Assembly (NCBI RefSeq): GCF_030272615.1
Contig: NC_081408.1
Span: 198,176,841 to 198,240,840, forward strand
DNA from: Cryptomeria japonica
Lineage: Eukaryota; Streptophyta; Pinopsida; Cupressales; Cupressaceae
Direction of reading: 5' to 3'
Length of the DNA: 64,000 nucleotides
Within the stretch, counting starts at the first letter, position 1. The number at the start of each line of letters is the position of its first letter. Both the position numbers and the translations under genes were made by a program. This document shows positions 46,801-57,515 of the stretch, in pieces. The notes under the pieces were generated by a model. That model ran no database searches. It saw only the letters and a list, made by a program, of their open reading frames with translations, and had not been told where the DNA came from.

Positions 46801-47149
46801 AGATAATTTTGTTAACTCACTAGATACACTATCAATTTTTGAGGAGAAGATAACAAATTTTGAAGAAGAATTACTTAAATTGGAAAGAGAAAAAGAGAGA
46901 ATAGTGAATAAGGCAAAACATCTAAGATTAAAATTGAGTCCAAGATTGGACTATCTAGCATCACTACAGAAGGAAATATCTGAGGCACTAATACAAGGAC
47001 ATAAAACACCGATAGAGCATTTGCAGCATCTCACCGGTACAGTTAAGAGAATAGAAACAACAATAAGAGATAGTAAAAGGTTTATGGAGAGTATAAACTT
47101 GATTTTGGCGGATCTATTTCAAATTGTAACTACCCAATTACAAGGTTGA
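43852..47149 (+). pseudogene. E6 ORF2: conserved ~1,100-codon protein of unknown function
   Basis: I prefer the start at 43852 (MASTSAIEY), matching MAS in E1 and E7, over the upstream in-frame ATG at 43840. The frame is open to a TGA at 44788 (about residue 312) and continues in frame to a TAG at 45070. It shifts near 45120, with TAG stops later, and shifts again near 46643. Conserved blocks: VIRIVLSRVHGEFFWLD, KKVSNDLVTQLTGA, KGTFKFGNLLVCL and MEAVIPRTVWVIEMGYE. A Lys-rich segment (near 45290-45350) looks like a nuclear localisation signal. Helical MLETFKRVV..FLMEVVNEIPDELF, a Gln/Glu-rich linker and a C-terminal coiled coil (46742-47149) follow. No enzyme motif is seen. Confidence 0.8.
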
Positions 47150-47361
47150 AACTACAAACTCCACTGACATCTTGACAACCTTTGTCATTGATGCCAAAGG
47201 GGGAGTAGTGGGATGAGAAAATTCAACATCATGGGAATCATATGCTCAGGGGGAGCACACACATTTTTGGTAACATTTTTGGACTTCACATTTTTGGATA
47301 ATTTTTGGATACACTTTTAAAATTTCTCATGAGTGTTGCCATCAATGCCAAAGGGGGAGAT
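47150..47361 (+). promoter_or_regulatory. E6 3' UTR with three polypurine blocks
   Basis: Blocks are at about 47193-47204 (CAAAGGGGGAGTAG), 47246-47256 (CAGGGGGAGCACAC) and 47350-47361 (AAAGGGGGAGAT, true PPT). The outer two sit after CATTGATGC and CATCAATGC. Confidence 0.82.
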
Positions 47362-48209
47362 TGTTGGCATATGCACACTCAAATTAGACATTGTAGGTGA
47401 TTGAAGGTTTTTTCATTGATGGAAACCTTGCAATCCTATGGCTCCGGCAAGGCATTATACCGACAAAGCATTACACCAACAAGTTAGTGCACCGGCATCA
47501 GTAGATCACACTCTACACTAGCACTCAGGACACCGGCACTGGCACAAAGAAAGGAAGTATACTGACACAAAGGCCGATGGGATTTTGTTATATTATATTT
47601 TGTTTATTATTGAAAAACTTTGTAAGCCGACTTGGCATGTTGTAAAATGACTCTTATATGTAAAAGAGATCATTGTAGACATTTAGTAATTAAGTAAGGA
47701 AGGAAGTAAGTGAACAAAATGATGTATGCAAAATATTAAGGTAGACCTATTATGCAAAATATAGGTTGAAGGGTTTATGTAAGAAGTAGAGCAACAACTA
47801 GTACTGAATTAGGCATTATAGATGCTATTGTAAAGCAGTACAAGATATTGGATTTGTATAATCCACATTGTAAGTCAGTGAGGCTTTCCATTGAGCAGTG
47901 AGCTCTAGGCAGTTGGCCTTCCTACATGTGCAGGCCCCTATTGTAAGTAATATTCTCTTATTGGCCAGTGAGTGAATATTGTGGGTCACAAATCCCACCG
48001 AGGTTTTTCCCACACTAGGTTTCCTCGTTAAATCCTTATGTTATGGTGTTATTTTCATGTGGATGTTCTTAATTCTGTTTATTACATTATTTCTTGCATA
48101 CCGTACACTGTTATAATATGTTCTGCATGTTTTAAGTTAAGAAATTATAATTACTAGTTAGATACTGATTCACACCCCCCCCCTCTCAATATATGTGGGA
48201 TTCCTAACA
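47362..48209 (+). repeat. 3' LTR of E6
   Basis: It is 848 bp, starts TGTTGGCATATGC, ends ATTCCTAACA and aligns with 41473-42318 end to end. Its C-run before TCTCAATAT is a base or two different in length from the 5' copy. Confidence 0.92.
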
Positions 48210-48780
48210 ATGTTAACAAGGCTTGTCCTAAATATGATTTCCCACTCCCAAATATTGACATAATAATAGATCTTACAACAAGGAATGAAATGCTATCACT
48301 TATGGATGGTTTTTCTGGTTACAATCAGTTTAGAATAACACCAGAAGACCAAGCTAAAATAACATTCACTTGTCCTTGGAGTACGTATTGGTGGAATGTG
48401 ATGCCATTTGGTCCAAAAAATGCAGGAGAAACATATCAAAGAGTTATGACCACATTGTTTCATGATATGATACATGATTTCATGGAATACTATGTTGATG
48501 ATATCCTAGCAAAATCACAAACCAAAGAAAATCATTTAGAGGTCTTGGCAAAAATATTCGACAGATTGGAACAATACAAGGTAAGGTTGAATCCAAAGAA
48601 GTGTGTGTTTGGTGTAATAATTGGAAAGTTGTTAGGCTTCATAGTATCAAACACAAGAAGAGAGGTAGATCCTGCAAAGGTGAAAGCGATCTTAGAAATG
48701 CCAATGCTGAGAACACTTAAAAAATCTCAAAAGTCTACAAGGTCGGCATCAATCCTTCAGGCTCTTCATATCACAGTTGG
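48210..48780 (+). pseudogene. pol: E9 reverse transcriptase, main piece
   Basis: RT resumes with VNKACPKYDFPLPNID and SLMDGFSGYNQFRITPEDQA (near 48299). WWNVMPFGPKNAGETYQR follows, with the catalytic YVDDILAKSQ at 48489-48518 fully conserved. LEQYKVRLNPKKCVFGV and GFIVSNTRREVDPAKVKAI (near 48640) complete the Ty3/Gypsy RT and connection. A frameshift near 48770 leads into RNase H. Confidence 0.87.
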
Positions 48781-49262
48781 TAGATAAGTGCCACCCATTT
48801 CAACACCTTTTAAAGAAAGGTGTTACATTCAAATGGTCAAAACAATGCCAAGAGGAATTTCAAGATTTGAAAGACTATCTATTGTCTACACTAGTTTTGA
48901 TACCACCAGTCCATGGAAGACTGTTACTATTGTATATATCAGCCACCAACTCATCTTTGGGTGCTATTTTAGCTTGTCATGATGATCAAGGGAAGGAACA
49001 AGCAATCTACTACATTAGTAGAACCCTTGTAGGCTATGAATTGAAGTAAACTACTATTGAGAATGCATGCCTAGTAGTGGTATTTGCCTCCGAGAAGTTA
49101 AGACACTACATGATCAGTCACAAGATCCAACTCATTGCAAAATTTGATCCACTCAAGTACCTTTTAAGAAGATCTACACTGAATGGAAGGATGGCCAAAT
49201 GGTTAATGATCCTCAGTGAGTTCAACATTGAATATGTTGATAGAAAGGCCATCAAAGGATAA
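48781..49262 (+). pseudogene. pol: E9 RNase H
   Basis: It includes HLLKKGVTFKWSKQCQEEF (near 48805), LLLYISATNSSLGAILA (usual first acidic residue replaced), GKEQAIYYISRTLVGYE and, after a stop near 49048, ACLVVVFASEKLRHYM and DPLKYLLRRSTLNGRMAKW. This is the standard Gypsy RNase H following RT. Two stops and one amino-acid change in the catalytic area make activity unlikely. Confidence 0.8.
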
Positions 49263-49630
49263 ATTATTGCAGACCAATTGGTAGAAGCACCAATGCTATA
49301 CCACCATCCTATGTTGATAGACTTTCTAGATGAGTTTGTCTTTACAGACATAGTATCCAACGAGTAGAAATTATTCTTTGATGGATCACATGCAAACCAT
49401 GGAGTAGAAGAAAGAATTATTTTTATCACACCTCAAGGCGACTCTATTCCCAAGCCATTCATAATAAGCTTCACATGCACAAACAACATAGCCGAGTATG
49501 AAGCCTTGGTCATAGGACTCTAGAAAATAGTATAATGGAAAATACAATACTTGCAAGTATATGGTGAGTCTCAGCTCATTATAAATAGATGACAAGCTGA
49601 CACCTTACAAAGAGTTGGTAGAAGAAATAA
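49263..49630 (+). pseudogene. pol: E9 second (archaeal-type) RNase H
   Basis: After IIADQLVEAP the sequence reads KLFFDGSHANHGVEERIIF, then TPQGDSIPKPFIISF and NNIAEYEALVIGL (near 49480). FDGS and the E of AEYEAL correspond to the first two acidic residues of an RNase H fold. A second RNase H in this place is the mark of Tat/Ogre Gypsy elements. Stops are TAG near 49366 and 49523. Confidence 0.78.
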
Positions 49631-51020
49631 AGAAATATTTCATCAATATCACATTTGAGCAAATCCCCAGGGTACAGAACTGAGTTGTGGATGCAATGGC
49701 AACTATGGGATCTCTCCTTGACATGAAAAATAATGGAACTCAGTTTGAGTCCCTAGTGCAACAGCTGATGGTACCTTAATATGAAATAACAACTTCAGAA
49801 TATGTTTGTGCAATAGTAGGACCTGAATCTCTTCATATCAAGAGATATATGCATATTTACATGATCAATATATCCCACCTAACCTTTCATCCAATCAAAG
49901 AAATAATTTCATAAGGCAGACATCGAGATACACACTCATTGCAGATACACTATACTGAAGAAGCTTGGATACAACTCTACTTAGATGTATCAATGCCGAT
50001 GAAGCACAACTAGCTCTACAAGAAGTTAATGATGACATTTGTGGTGCCCATGTCAGTGGCCCAACTCTATCTAAAACACTATTGAGAACAAGCTGGCCAA
50101 CAATGGAGAAAGATTCATAAAAATATGTGCAAATATACAGACAATGTTAGATCCATGAAGACCTATTCCATGAACCAACACAAGATCTTCAACCAATAAC
50201 ATCACTAGGGCCATTCTCACAATGGGGACTTGATTTAGTAGGGAAAATAAAACCTACTTCATCTAATGGATACAAGTTCATTCTCACTACCACATAATAT
50301 TTCATTAAATGGCTTGAGGTAATCCCTATGACCTATACTACAGGTAAGCAAATAGCTAAGTTTATTTTGAACTATATTATCTATCGATATGGAATACCAA
50401 TGAGAATTGTAATGGATAATGGTAAACCTTTCAAAAACCACAAAGTGGTAGAACTTTGTGAACAATTCCATATTCAACAATGCTTTGAAACTCTATATTA
50501 TTCTCAAAGCAATAGTCAGGCAGAGGCAACAAACAAAACAATCCTTAAAATTCTAAAAATGGTTGTCAATGAAGTAGTCTGAGATTGGCACATACAGCTC
50601 AACCCCGCTCTATGGGTTTATAGAAAAGGTGTATGCACAACAATAGGTGTCACACCGCACTCTTTGGAATATGGTACAGAAGACATTTTTCCTATTGAAG
50701 TAGAATTACCATCACCACGGATCTCTTTAAACAATATCATATCTGGTGAAGATCACAAAGTTACAAGGTTGCAAGAGTTGGAACTCTTGGATGAAAAGAG
50801 ATAGACTACCCCGAATCACATACAAGGTTATTAGAATATAATGCGCAAAAGCTACAATAAAAGAGTAAGTCAATGTCACTTTTAAGTAGGAGACCTTGTC
50901 TTAAAGGAAAACTAGAGGAACTTAGTGGAGCAAGAAAAGCCAGGAAAATTTGAAGCAAAATGGCAAGGCCCTTTTGTCATAACACTAGTAGTTAGAAATG
51001 ACACTTATCATTTAACAACA
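49631..51020 (+). pseudogene. pol: E9 integrase
   Basis: The N-terminal zinc-binding part is badly decayed (49900-50160). The core keeps WGLDLVGK (first Asp, near 50225), RIVMDNGKPFKN (second Asp, near 50404) and SNSQAEATNKTILKIL (Glu, near 50517). DWHIQLNPALWVYRKGV, GVTPHSLEYG and IEVELPSPRISL follow, ending with the C-terminal GDLVLK..PGKFEAKWQGPF-like block near 50900-50970. It would insert element cDNA; frameshifts and stops inactivate it. Confidence 0.82.
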
Positions 51021-52189
51021 ATGGAGGGAGATACATGCACCTAAAAAAATATTACATGTAAGGGATGGGTTCAATTAAATTTTTAGTATTGCATTTGCAT
51101 ATTTCTTTACTACATTGTATCACATATCTACATTTTAAATTGCACAACATATAGCTACATATCATTATTTCCTTATATATAGTTGCATCAATAAAGAAAG
51201 GAGATTGTTTGAGTCATTCACCTATCTTCATTGAAGGGAGAGAAGGTGGTCTCATTTCCTAGATACTTGTTTATGAAGTTTTAGGAGATCTTTACTCATT
51301 CATCTTCAATGTCACCTTGTGATTGAGATTTATCCATGGTTGAGTAGAGGTTTCACTATTGAACCTTGTTACCCAAAGTCTATCGATTTCTATATATCTC
51401 AAACATTAATGAATATCTCTAAGTCATTACAGATACCTAGTTGATCATGTGGCTAGTGAAAAATCCAATATTCTACTTCAGCGTCATTGTAATTATCATA
51501 CCCAGGTAGGTTTCATTACTTACAAGTCAAGGCAAGAAAATAAAAAAGAAAAGTTATGCCAAATATCCATCCCAAGGAAAAATTTCATAGACATATAACT
51601 GAAATATCATGAAAAAAATGTGCAATAAATCTTGACTAAGGGAACATACAAGTAACTCCACTAGGGCTATGGACGACTACTAGCAATGGAGAAATATTCG
51701 AGAGCTTATGGTGTAAAACCTCATTTGAGCCCTAAAAGCTTATTGGCAGTGAGGCTCTATCCAGGTTTCTTTTGAAGTTAGAACAACACACGTAGATAGC
51801 CACATAGGATTCCAAGGTTCTATAATGATTATAAGAGTCAAAATAAACTCAACTGCACATAGATGGGCAAAAGAAGATCAAAGTTTCAAGAATTGATGGA
51901 GAATTTTTCCATGCCTCCATTCATAAATCTTGGTTACATAGTTTTTTAGGATGGATGGTCTAAATCCTTCTGAGAATAGATTAAACTCCTACCTCTGAAA
52001 TGTTTCATACCTTTCATTCAATTAGTAAATTTCATAATGAAAGACGCACACAATCATCCTTGTTCTAATAGGAATTGCATCTTCAACACGCATCTTGCAT
52101 TAGCATAACTCATAGCAAAAATTCATTGTCTCCATATGCATCTCCTAGATCATCATGTCATCATAGGTCTACATACTGGGGGCATACCT

Positions 52190-52520
52190 GAAAAAATCCT
52201 AAAAATCAAATAAAGTCCTGAAAAAAAATCCTAAAAATTAGATAAAGTTTTGAAAAAATCAATCAAAAACATCCATATATGATCTTGAGAAATCAATCAA
52301 AAACATTCAAATAAAGTCTTGAAAAAATCCAAAAAAAATTGCAAAACACAAAAATCTTAAAAATCATAAAAAGACATGGGAAAACCCTAAAAATCAGAAA
52401 AAGACCCTGAACAAATACCAAAAATAATCAAAATGCCCAAAAAATCAAACAAAAACATTCAAATATGATCCGCAAAACCCTAAGCATCGTAAAACTCAAA
52501 AAACAAACTAAAAATCGAAA
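52190..52520 (+). repeat. A-rich degenerate tandem repeat
   Basis: A loose unit of about 30-40 bp containing AATCAAATAAAGTCCTGAAA and AAAATCCTAAAAATC recurs about ten times with heavy variation. It lies in the E9 3' UTR. Confidence 0.65.
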
Positions 52521-53530
52521 ACAATCAAAACTTGCAATAAAATGTCTCATGAGAAACAAATACCCTAGCAAATATCCAGCAAAAACTTCACACAAAGTTC
52601 AACAAAGGATATAACTATCTTATCAAACATCTGCAACCAACCTATTTGAGTCTTATCAATCACTAATATCCACATCAACATGATCATTATCATGTCTTAG
52701 ACAAAATCGAATACACTCAAAACAAGACAGATCAGTCTTAAACGGGGTCCAAAACTTTTGAAACCAACCATTATCAACCATCACATCAAACAAATCAAAG
52801 CAAAGGAAAAGTCAGTCTAACTACTGAGTTTTGTCTAATTTGGTTTTATCTTTTATCAATTGGCAAAGAATATGTTTCTATGCTACTCAAGGATGTCCAA
52901 AAGTGACTAGAGGAGCTATGATGAGCGTGATCCTTTTCTTTGTTTGTTGTTTGTGGTGTGAACCAATAAATTTTTGGGGCAATTTCTCTAGTGGGTGTCT
53001 GTGATTGGTACGTTCATTCGGCAAGTATCCTATGTAGAAATTGAAGTTAGGGATATCTATTCTTGTGAATACCACACATACCTTGCCCCCTGGCACTATT
53101 CCTAGAATGGAAAGTCCATTCCTTGTCTGCTAAATATTTGTTTCTTACAATGAGATATCTTTACATCTTAGCTCCTTATACCTTGATGTACACAACTTCA
53201 TTGTTACATAATAAGGCTCAATCATGATAATGTGTTGCACTATGAATAAAAGAAAAGAAGAGTATTCGTCACCATCAATCACTATCATCATCAATCATAT
53301 CAGTTCATTCCATTAATATTGACTCGTATATCATCATCAATCATATCATTTCATTTTCTCATCTCATCATGTTGATTCTATCTCAAAGATCATTTTCTCA
53401 TCTAACATATTCTACTATCAATCATTTCATTTCAATTTCTACTCACATCTTTCTAATTCCATCTCAAATCATTTCCTCACATCAACTATTCTATCAATCA
53501 ATTATTCTTCACTTTTATTATATCTTGATC

Positions 53531-53680
53531 TATCATTTGTCTTATACAAGATTAGTCCTTCATGAAACTAGACACAATCATCTATCATTTGTCTTATGCA
53601 GGATGCATTCTTCCTGAAACTAGACATTTTGATCATCTTTGTCTTATATAGGGTGTGTCCTTCTTAAAACTAGACTTTAT
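53531..53680 (+). repeat. Three ~50-bp tandem copies in E9 3' UTR
   Basis: The unit ATCATTTGTCTTATRCARG..CCTTCNTGAAACTAGAC occurs at about 53531, 53584 and 53634, each ending AAACTAGAC. Open frames over it are by-products of the repeat. Confidence 0.75.
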
Positions 53681-53989
53681 CTTTATCAAATCAATCCTAT
53701 CAATCAAACCAATCTAATCAATCAGATCAATCTCATCAATCCTACCAATATTATCATTCAAACAATCTTCAAAGAATTCCAGCCATTTCTTCTATCCAAT
53801 CGAACTCATTTGTGTCATCTAGTTAATCATTCTTCATCTTTCATATAACATTCTTCTTCTTTCGAGAGATTATTCTTTCCTTCAATGCACAAACAATCTC
53901 CTGAGGGGGCATCCTACCTCCATTATCAGGGCATATTGGGGCAGAAATTTTTTGTTTTCTTTGAAACAAAGTCATCTCGACATTGTGTC

Positions 53990-54002
53990 AAAGAGGGGCA
54001 AA
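53990..54002 (+). promoter_or_regulatory. Polypurine tract of E9
   Basis: AAAGAGGGGCAAA lies directly before TGTAGACACC, the LTR start. This arrangement is usual in Tat-type Gypsy elements. Confidence 0.85.
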
Positions 54003-54639
54003 TGTAGACACCTAAAAATGTCTTTTTCATCATCACTAATTATTCGTCCTAATTAATTATTTAATTATTGAATTAAGCTAATTATTCTTCTAAACTAACT
54101 CAATCATCCCATTCAATATTTTTAATTATTCAATTTCTTTTTTTTAATTAATTAATCAATTAACCCTCTCCTAAATATTAATTATTTAATTAATTCTATT
54201 TATAATGAATAAATAATTTTATTTAAATTATTTAAATTAATTAACTTATTCCTCCAATTCCCCAAATTTGAATTTCAAATAATTCCATCGAATTTCATTT
54301 CTCTCAAATTCATAATTTCCCAAATTCAAATTTCAATTAATTTCATCTAATCTCGAATCATCAAATTCACATTTCACCAAATCTGAATTTCAATAAATTT
54401 CAAGTAATTTGATGTGCATTTCAACATTCAAAAGTCCAAATTTAAATCCAAATTTAAAATCAAAATCAAATTCAACTCCAAAATCCTATAACACGTGTTG
54501 AAATCATAACTGATTGATTAAATCAGTTATCTCCTCAATCACCCCTTTTCATTCCAAATTACCTTTACTAAGTAATCAATCAATTCAGTCATCTCCCCAA
54601 TCTATTTAATCAACTGAGTAATCTATTCAGTTCACTATT
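54003..54639 (+). repeat. 3' LTR of E9, left part
   Basis: It starts TGTAGACACCTAAAAATGTC and is very AT-rich, with TTAATTAATT and CAATCAATT runs. It is split by E7, with perfect CTATT copies at 54635-54639 and 62295-62299. No partner 5' LTR is in the window. Confidence 0.78.
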
Positions 54640-55765
54640 TGTTGGCATTTTTGATGTCTATGTTGTGATTGTCATTGATGGACACACACTTGCATTCAGA
54701 TCCCCTTAATATGTATGAGCTAGAGCTCAACCAGTATCTGTTCCAACCGGTATGTTGTATTCTAGTCTTTAGACTATTAGTGATTTTGCAGAATGTGTTT
54801 CCCGGTCTGAAGCGGCATGTCAACCCCAAGCGGTTCATAGATCTCAAGTGGTATGAGGGAGCAAAGCGGCATAACACATTCTTACTAGTCTTCATTTTTG
54901 TCAAACCGACAACTGGTATTTTGTATGAACCGGTAATACTTTGTGATGAGTTACCAACCGGCATTTTGTGATGAGTTATCAATCCACCGATTGTTTGATG
55001 TGCCAACACACTGACGGTGCTTCTTGGGTCGTGTTACTAAGTATGTCTAGATTCATTGAACCTAGGAAATTGAAATGTAATCCGATTGGATTTACATTAA
55101 ATTAGACTCCTTTAAAAGGACATCATGTCTAGGGTTTTAGGTTGTTGCTGAAAGGGTTTATGTTGTGACTAGGGTTTAAGGTGGTTGAGGAGTTGAAAAG
55201 AATATGAATGTGTAGAAGACTGAAGTAATGCAGGAGTGCATTAAGAATGAGCTATCAAGGATCTAACCGAGTAGTCTGTGCTATTAGATAGATCAAACAC
55301 TTGTTGATTACTCACATCTTTGAAAAGCCTGTAGCCCTTAACCAGGTAGGCCCAAAAGCCTTTTGTAAAATCCTCTAACAAGGTGGTCCACCTCTATGAA
55401 TCTAAAATCCTCTAGAAAGGTAGTCTTTAATCAGACTTATCTCCTAATAGAGATTGAAATTCCTAATAGGATCTATTATGGTGAAGAACATTGTAAGACC
55501 TTAACTGGTCTAGTTTCTATTCTACAGATAGTGACTTGTGAGTTCCATCTCACCGTGGTTTTTCCCATTTGGGTTTCCACGTCAAATATCTTGTGTTATG
55601 GTTGTATTGCTTTTGTGGGTGAACACATTATTTGCATTTTGGTTTGCATGTGTGATAACCGATCTATCTGTTAAATTGTTTTACCGGTTTATCTTTAGAC
55701 TGTTTAAGTGTTTAAGTGCAAGATTTTTTGGTATACTAATTCACCCCCCCTCTTAGTATTCATCA
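54640..55765 (+). repeat. 5' LTR of E7
   Basis: It starts TGTTGGCATTTTTGATG and ends TATTCATCA. It has several ACCGG/CCGGT motifs in the first 330 bp and TTTAAAAGG near 55110 as a possible TATA box. CTTAACCAGGT-type motifs lie at 55325-55510, CACCGTGGTTTTTCCCATTTGG near 55550 and CACCCCCCCTCTTAGTATT near 55742. It is very similar to 61166-62294. Confidence 0.93.
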
Positions 55766-55767
55766 AC

Positions 55768-55779
55768 TGGTATCAGAGC
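55768..55779 (+). promoter_or_regulatory. Primer binding site of E7
   Basis: TGGTATCAGAGC, two bases after the LTR, is a perfect initiator tRNA-Met type site. Confidence 0.93.
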
Positions 55780-55815
55780 CTACCTTTCTATAAGTTTAAC
55801 CACTTGGAAAGAGAT

Positions 55816-57019
55816 ATGGAGGAATACACCTTGAGGTAACTTACTCAATGACTCACTCAGTCTGAGCAAGCCTATGATGATCTTATGGTCAAATACAAGG
55901 CATCTCAAGCAAAAAGGAGAGAACATGCAGAAAAGCTGATGGAGCTATCTGAAAAATAGTTTTGCAAATGAAGCAGACATGGAAGCCATGATAATAGAAG
56001 TAAATAAGTTGAATGATTCAAACTCCAATCTGAGAAAGGAGTTGGAAGGACTGACTATTTGGTTTAGTCAAGAGCTTGAGAAGTGGAGGAAAGCTAAAGA
56101 TCTGGTGAAGGACAGAGATCATGAGATCTCCAAGTTGAAACAAGAGATTAGTGCACTAACTGCTCGCCTTCATGAGAGTAGAATGGAAAAAGAAGGAGTA
56201 AGAGATGAACTAAACATAGCCATCTCTAAAAATGCAAGCCTAATGGAGACAAATACTGCTATTTCCAAATAACTCTCTGAGTCAAAGGAAATACTTGCTA
56301 AGTTTAGCAAAAGTACTGTCAAGCTAGAGCAAAAGCTTGAGTCGGCTAGACCAGTAAAGAATAGCAATGGACTTGGTTTCTCTAGACATGAGGAAGGAGA
56401 ATCCTCAGGAACAAATGTTGAAGCATCAAAGAAGCAACCGGCATTCAAAGGAAAAGGTAAGAAAAAATTCAAACCTGTTTGATTTAACTATCTTAAAGAA
56501 GGACACACTGCCAATGTATGTAGGAGCAAAGCCTACAATAATTTTCCTTACTTTATTAACAATGTACCTAGATCCAATAAGTTCAATGGTCATTGTTATG
56601 CATGCAAGAAGTTTGGGCATAGAGCATTTAAATGCAGGGCTGTGATGAATAACACTGGAAGATATCCTCAAATGACCCAAGGAGTTGGTCCTAAACCTTT
56701 TGTGAACTGGAACCACAACCGGTTTAATGTCTTCAATCATCAGCCAAGAAGTGGTGGCCATCAAGCGGCAACCGGATGGAGAGAAAATTGTATGATCTAT
56801 AATGGTCATGGTCACACTGTTGCAACATGCAAAAGGAAGAATGGAAACATGAACAATGGACCTTGGAGAGCATCTAGATTGGTTTGCTATCACTACAACA
56901 AACCGGGTCACATTGCAAGATTCTGCAGAAGTAGAAAGAGTATATCTGATGATATACCGGTTACTCAGGAAGGAAGAATTGATGTTGAAATAGATCAAGT
57001 GGACATGAACAAAACCTAG
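55816..57019 (+). pseudogene. gag: E7 gag: coiled-coil and zinc-knuckle protein, broken
   Basis: The start at 55816 (MEEYTL) is followed by a TGA and a TAG-type decay, then a coiled coil (55860-56350) with a frameshift near 55955. SNGLGFSRHEEGESSG (near 56364) corresponds to SGIGFEVGEISG of E6. Four knuckles are recognisable: near 56480 the first Cys is a TGA, CYACKKFGHRAFKC (near 56598) is complete, CMIYNGHGHTVATC (near 56789) has Tyr for the second Cys, and CYHYNKPGHIARFC (near 56886) also has Tyr. The spacing and a Gly/Asn/Arg-rich stretch between knuckles two and three are as expected of a Gag nucleocapsid. Not functional. Confidence 0.78.
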
Positions 57020-57515
57020 AGAAAGAAACCAACAATGTTGGAAGAGGAACCGGTTTCTGCACCTAGTGTGAAAATATCGAAACTGGTAAACTAAGCTTCA
57101 AAAGGCTTAGGGGGAGCAAATGGTGAAATGTTTTTGAACCCCCGGTTTACACCGGTAAAAGACCTTAACCGGTATGTGATACTTGTCGCTTGGCAGAAGA
57201 CTGGAAATGGTAAAAAGACAAATTAGGGTTTACGCCCTAATAGAAGAGCATTAATGGTAGTAGGCGAGAGACATGTATAAAAAAAAAATTCAAATCATTT
57301 CTCACTATCTGTTTTCGAGCGAAGAAAAGGCGATTTGAGCTGAGATTTCAAGAAATTGACAAATCGTGAAGGAGATTCAGATTCAAATTGCAAACGGTCA
57401 AGTGGAGAACACAAAGTGGTGATTCAGCAACCAACGGAGTGTGGTGTGAAGGAGAATCAGAAAGCCCTAAATTCACGTTTTAAAGGTATTTCTCGAGTTC
57501 TTAAAATATTCTACA
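57020..57515 (+). promoter_or_regulatory. Gag-ORF2 spacer of E7 with TATA box and PPT-like block
   Basis: No ORF belongs here. CTTAGGGGGAGCAAATGG near 57106 copies the polypurine tract, as in E1. TATAAAAAAAA at about 57276 followed by TTTCTCACTATC looks like a promoter and start site, about 240 bp before ORF2. The rest resembles a plant 5' leader. Confidence 0.45.

Larger units (their letters stand above)
41473..48209 (+). mobile_element. E6: pol-less LTR retrotransposon in E9 RT
   Basis: LTRs of 846 and 848 bp (41473-42318, 47362-48209) enclose a primer site, an intact gag ORF, one long ORF2 and polypurine blocks. There is no protease, integrase, RT or RNase H sequence in the 5 kb between the LTRs. 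The E9 RT continues on each side. The flanking 5-mers (GTCTT left, ATGTT right) do not form a clean duplication; ATGTC two bases further left would match 4 of 5. Uninterrupted, it is the best reference copy of this kind of element in the window. Confidence 0.88.
51021..53989 (+). other. E9 long 3' UTR
   Basis: There is no gene in nearly 3 kb; small open frames here look random. It holds an A-rich degenerate repeat block (52190-52520), pyrimidine-rich ATC repeats (53260-53520), a ~50-bp triplicate (53531-53680) and an ATCAATC-rich run (53690-53765). Long 3' UTRs with tandem repeats are typical of Tat/Ogre elements. Confidence 0.65.

Noticed and set aside
53260-53850. Small ORFs in E9 3' UTR as genes
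   Set aside because: They follow ATC/TCA repeats, have skewed Ile/Ser/His composition and no family resemblance.
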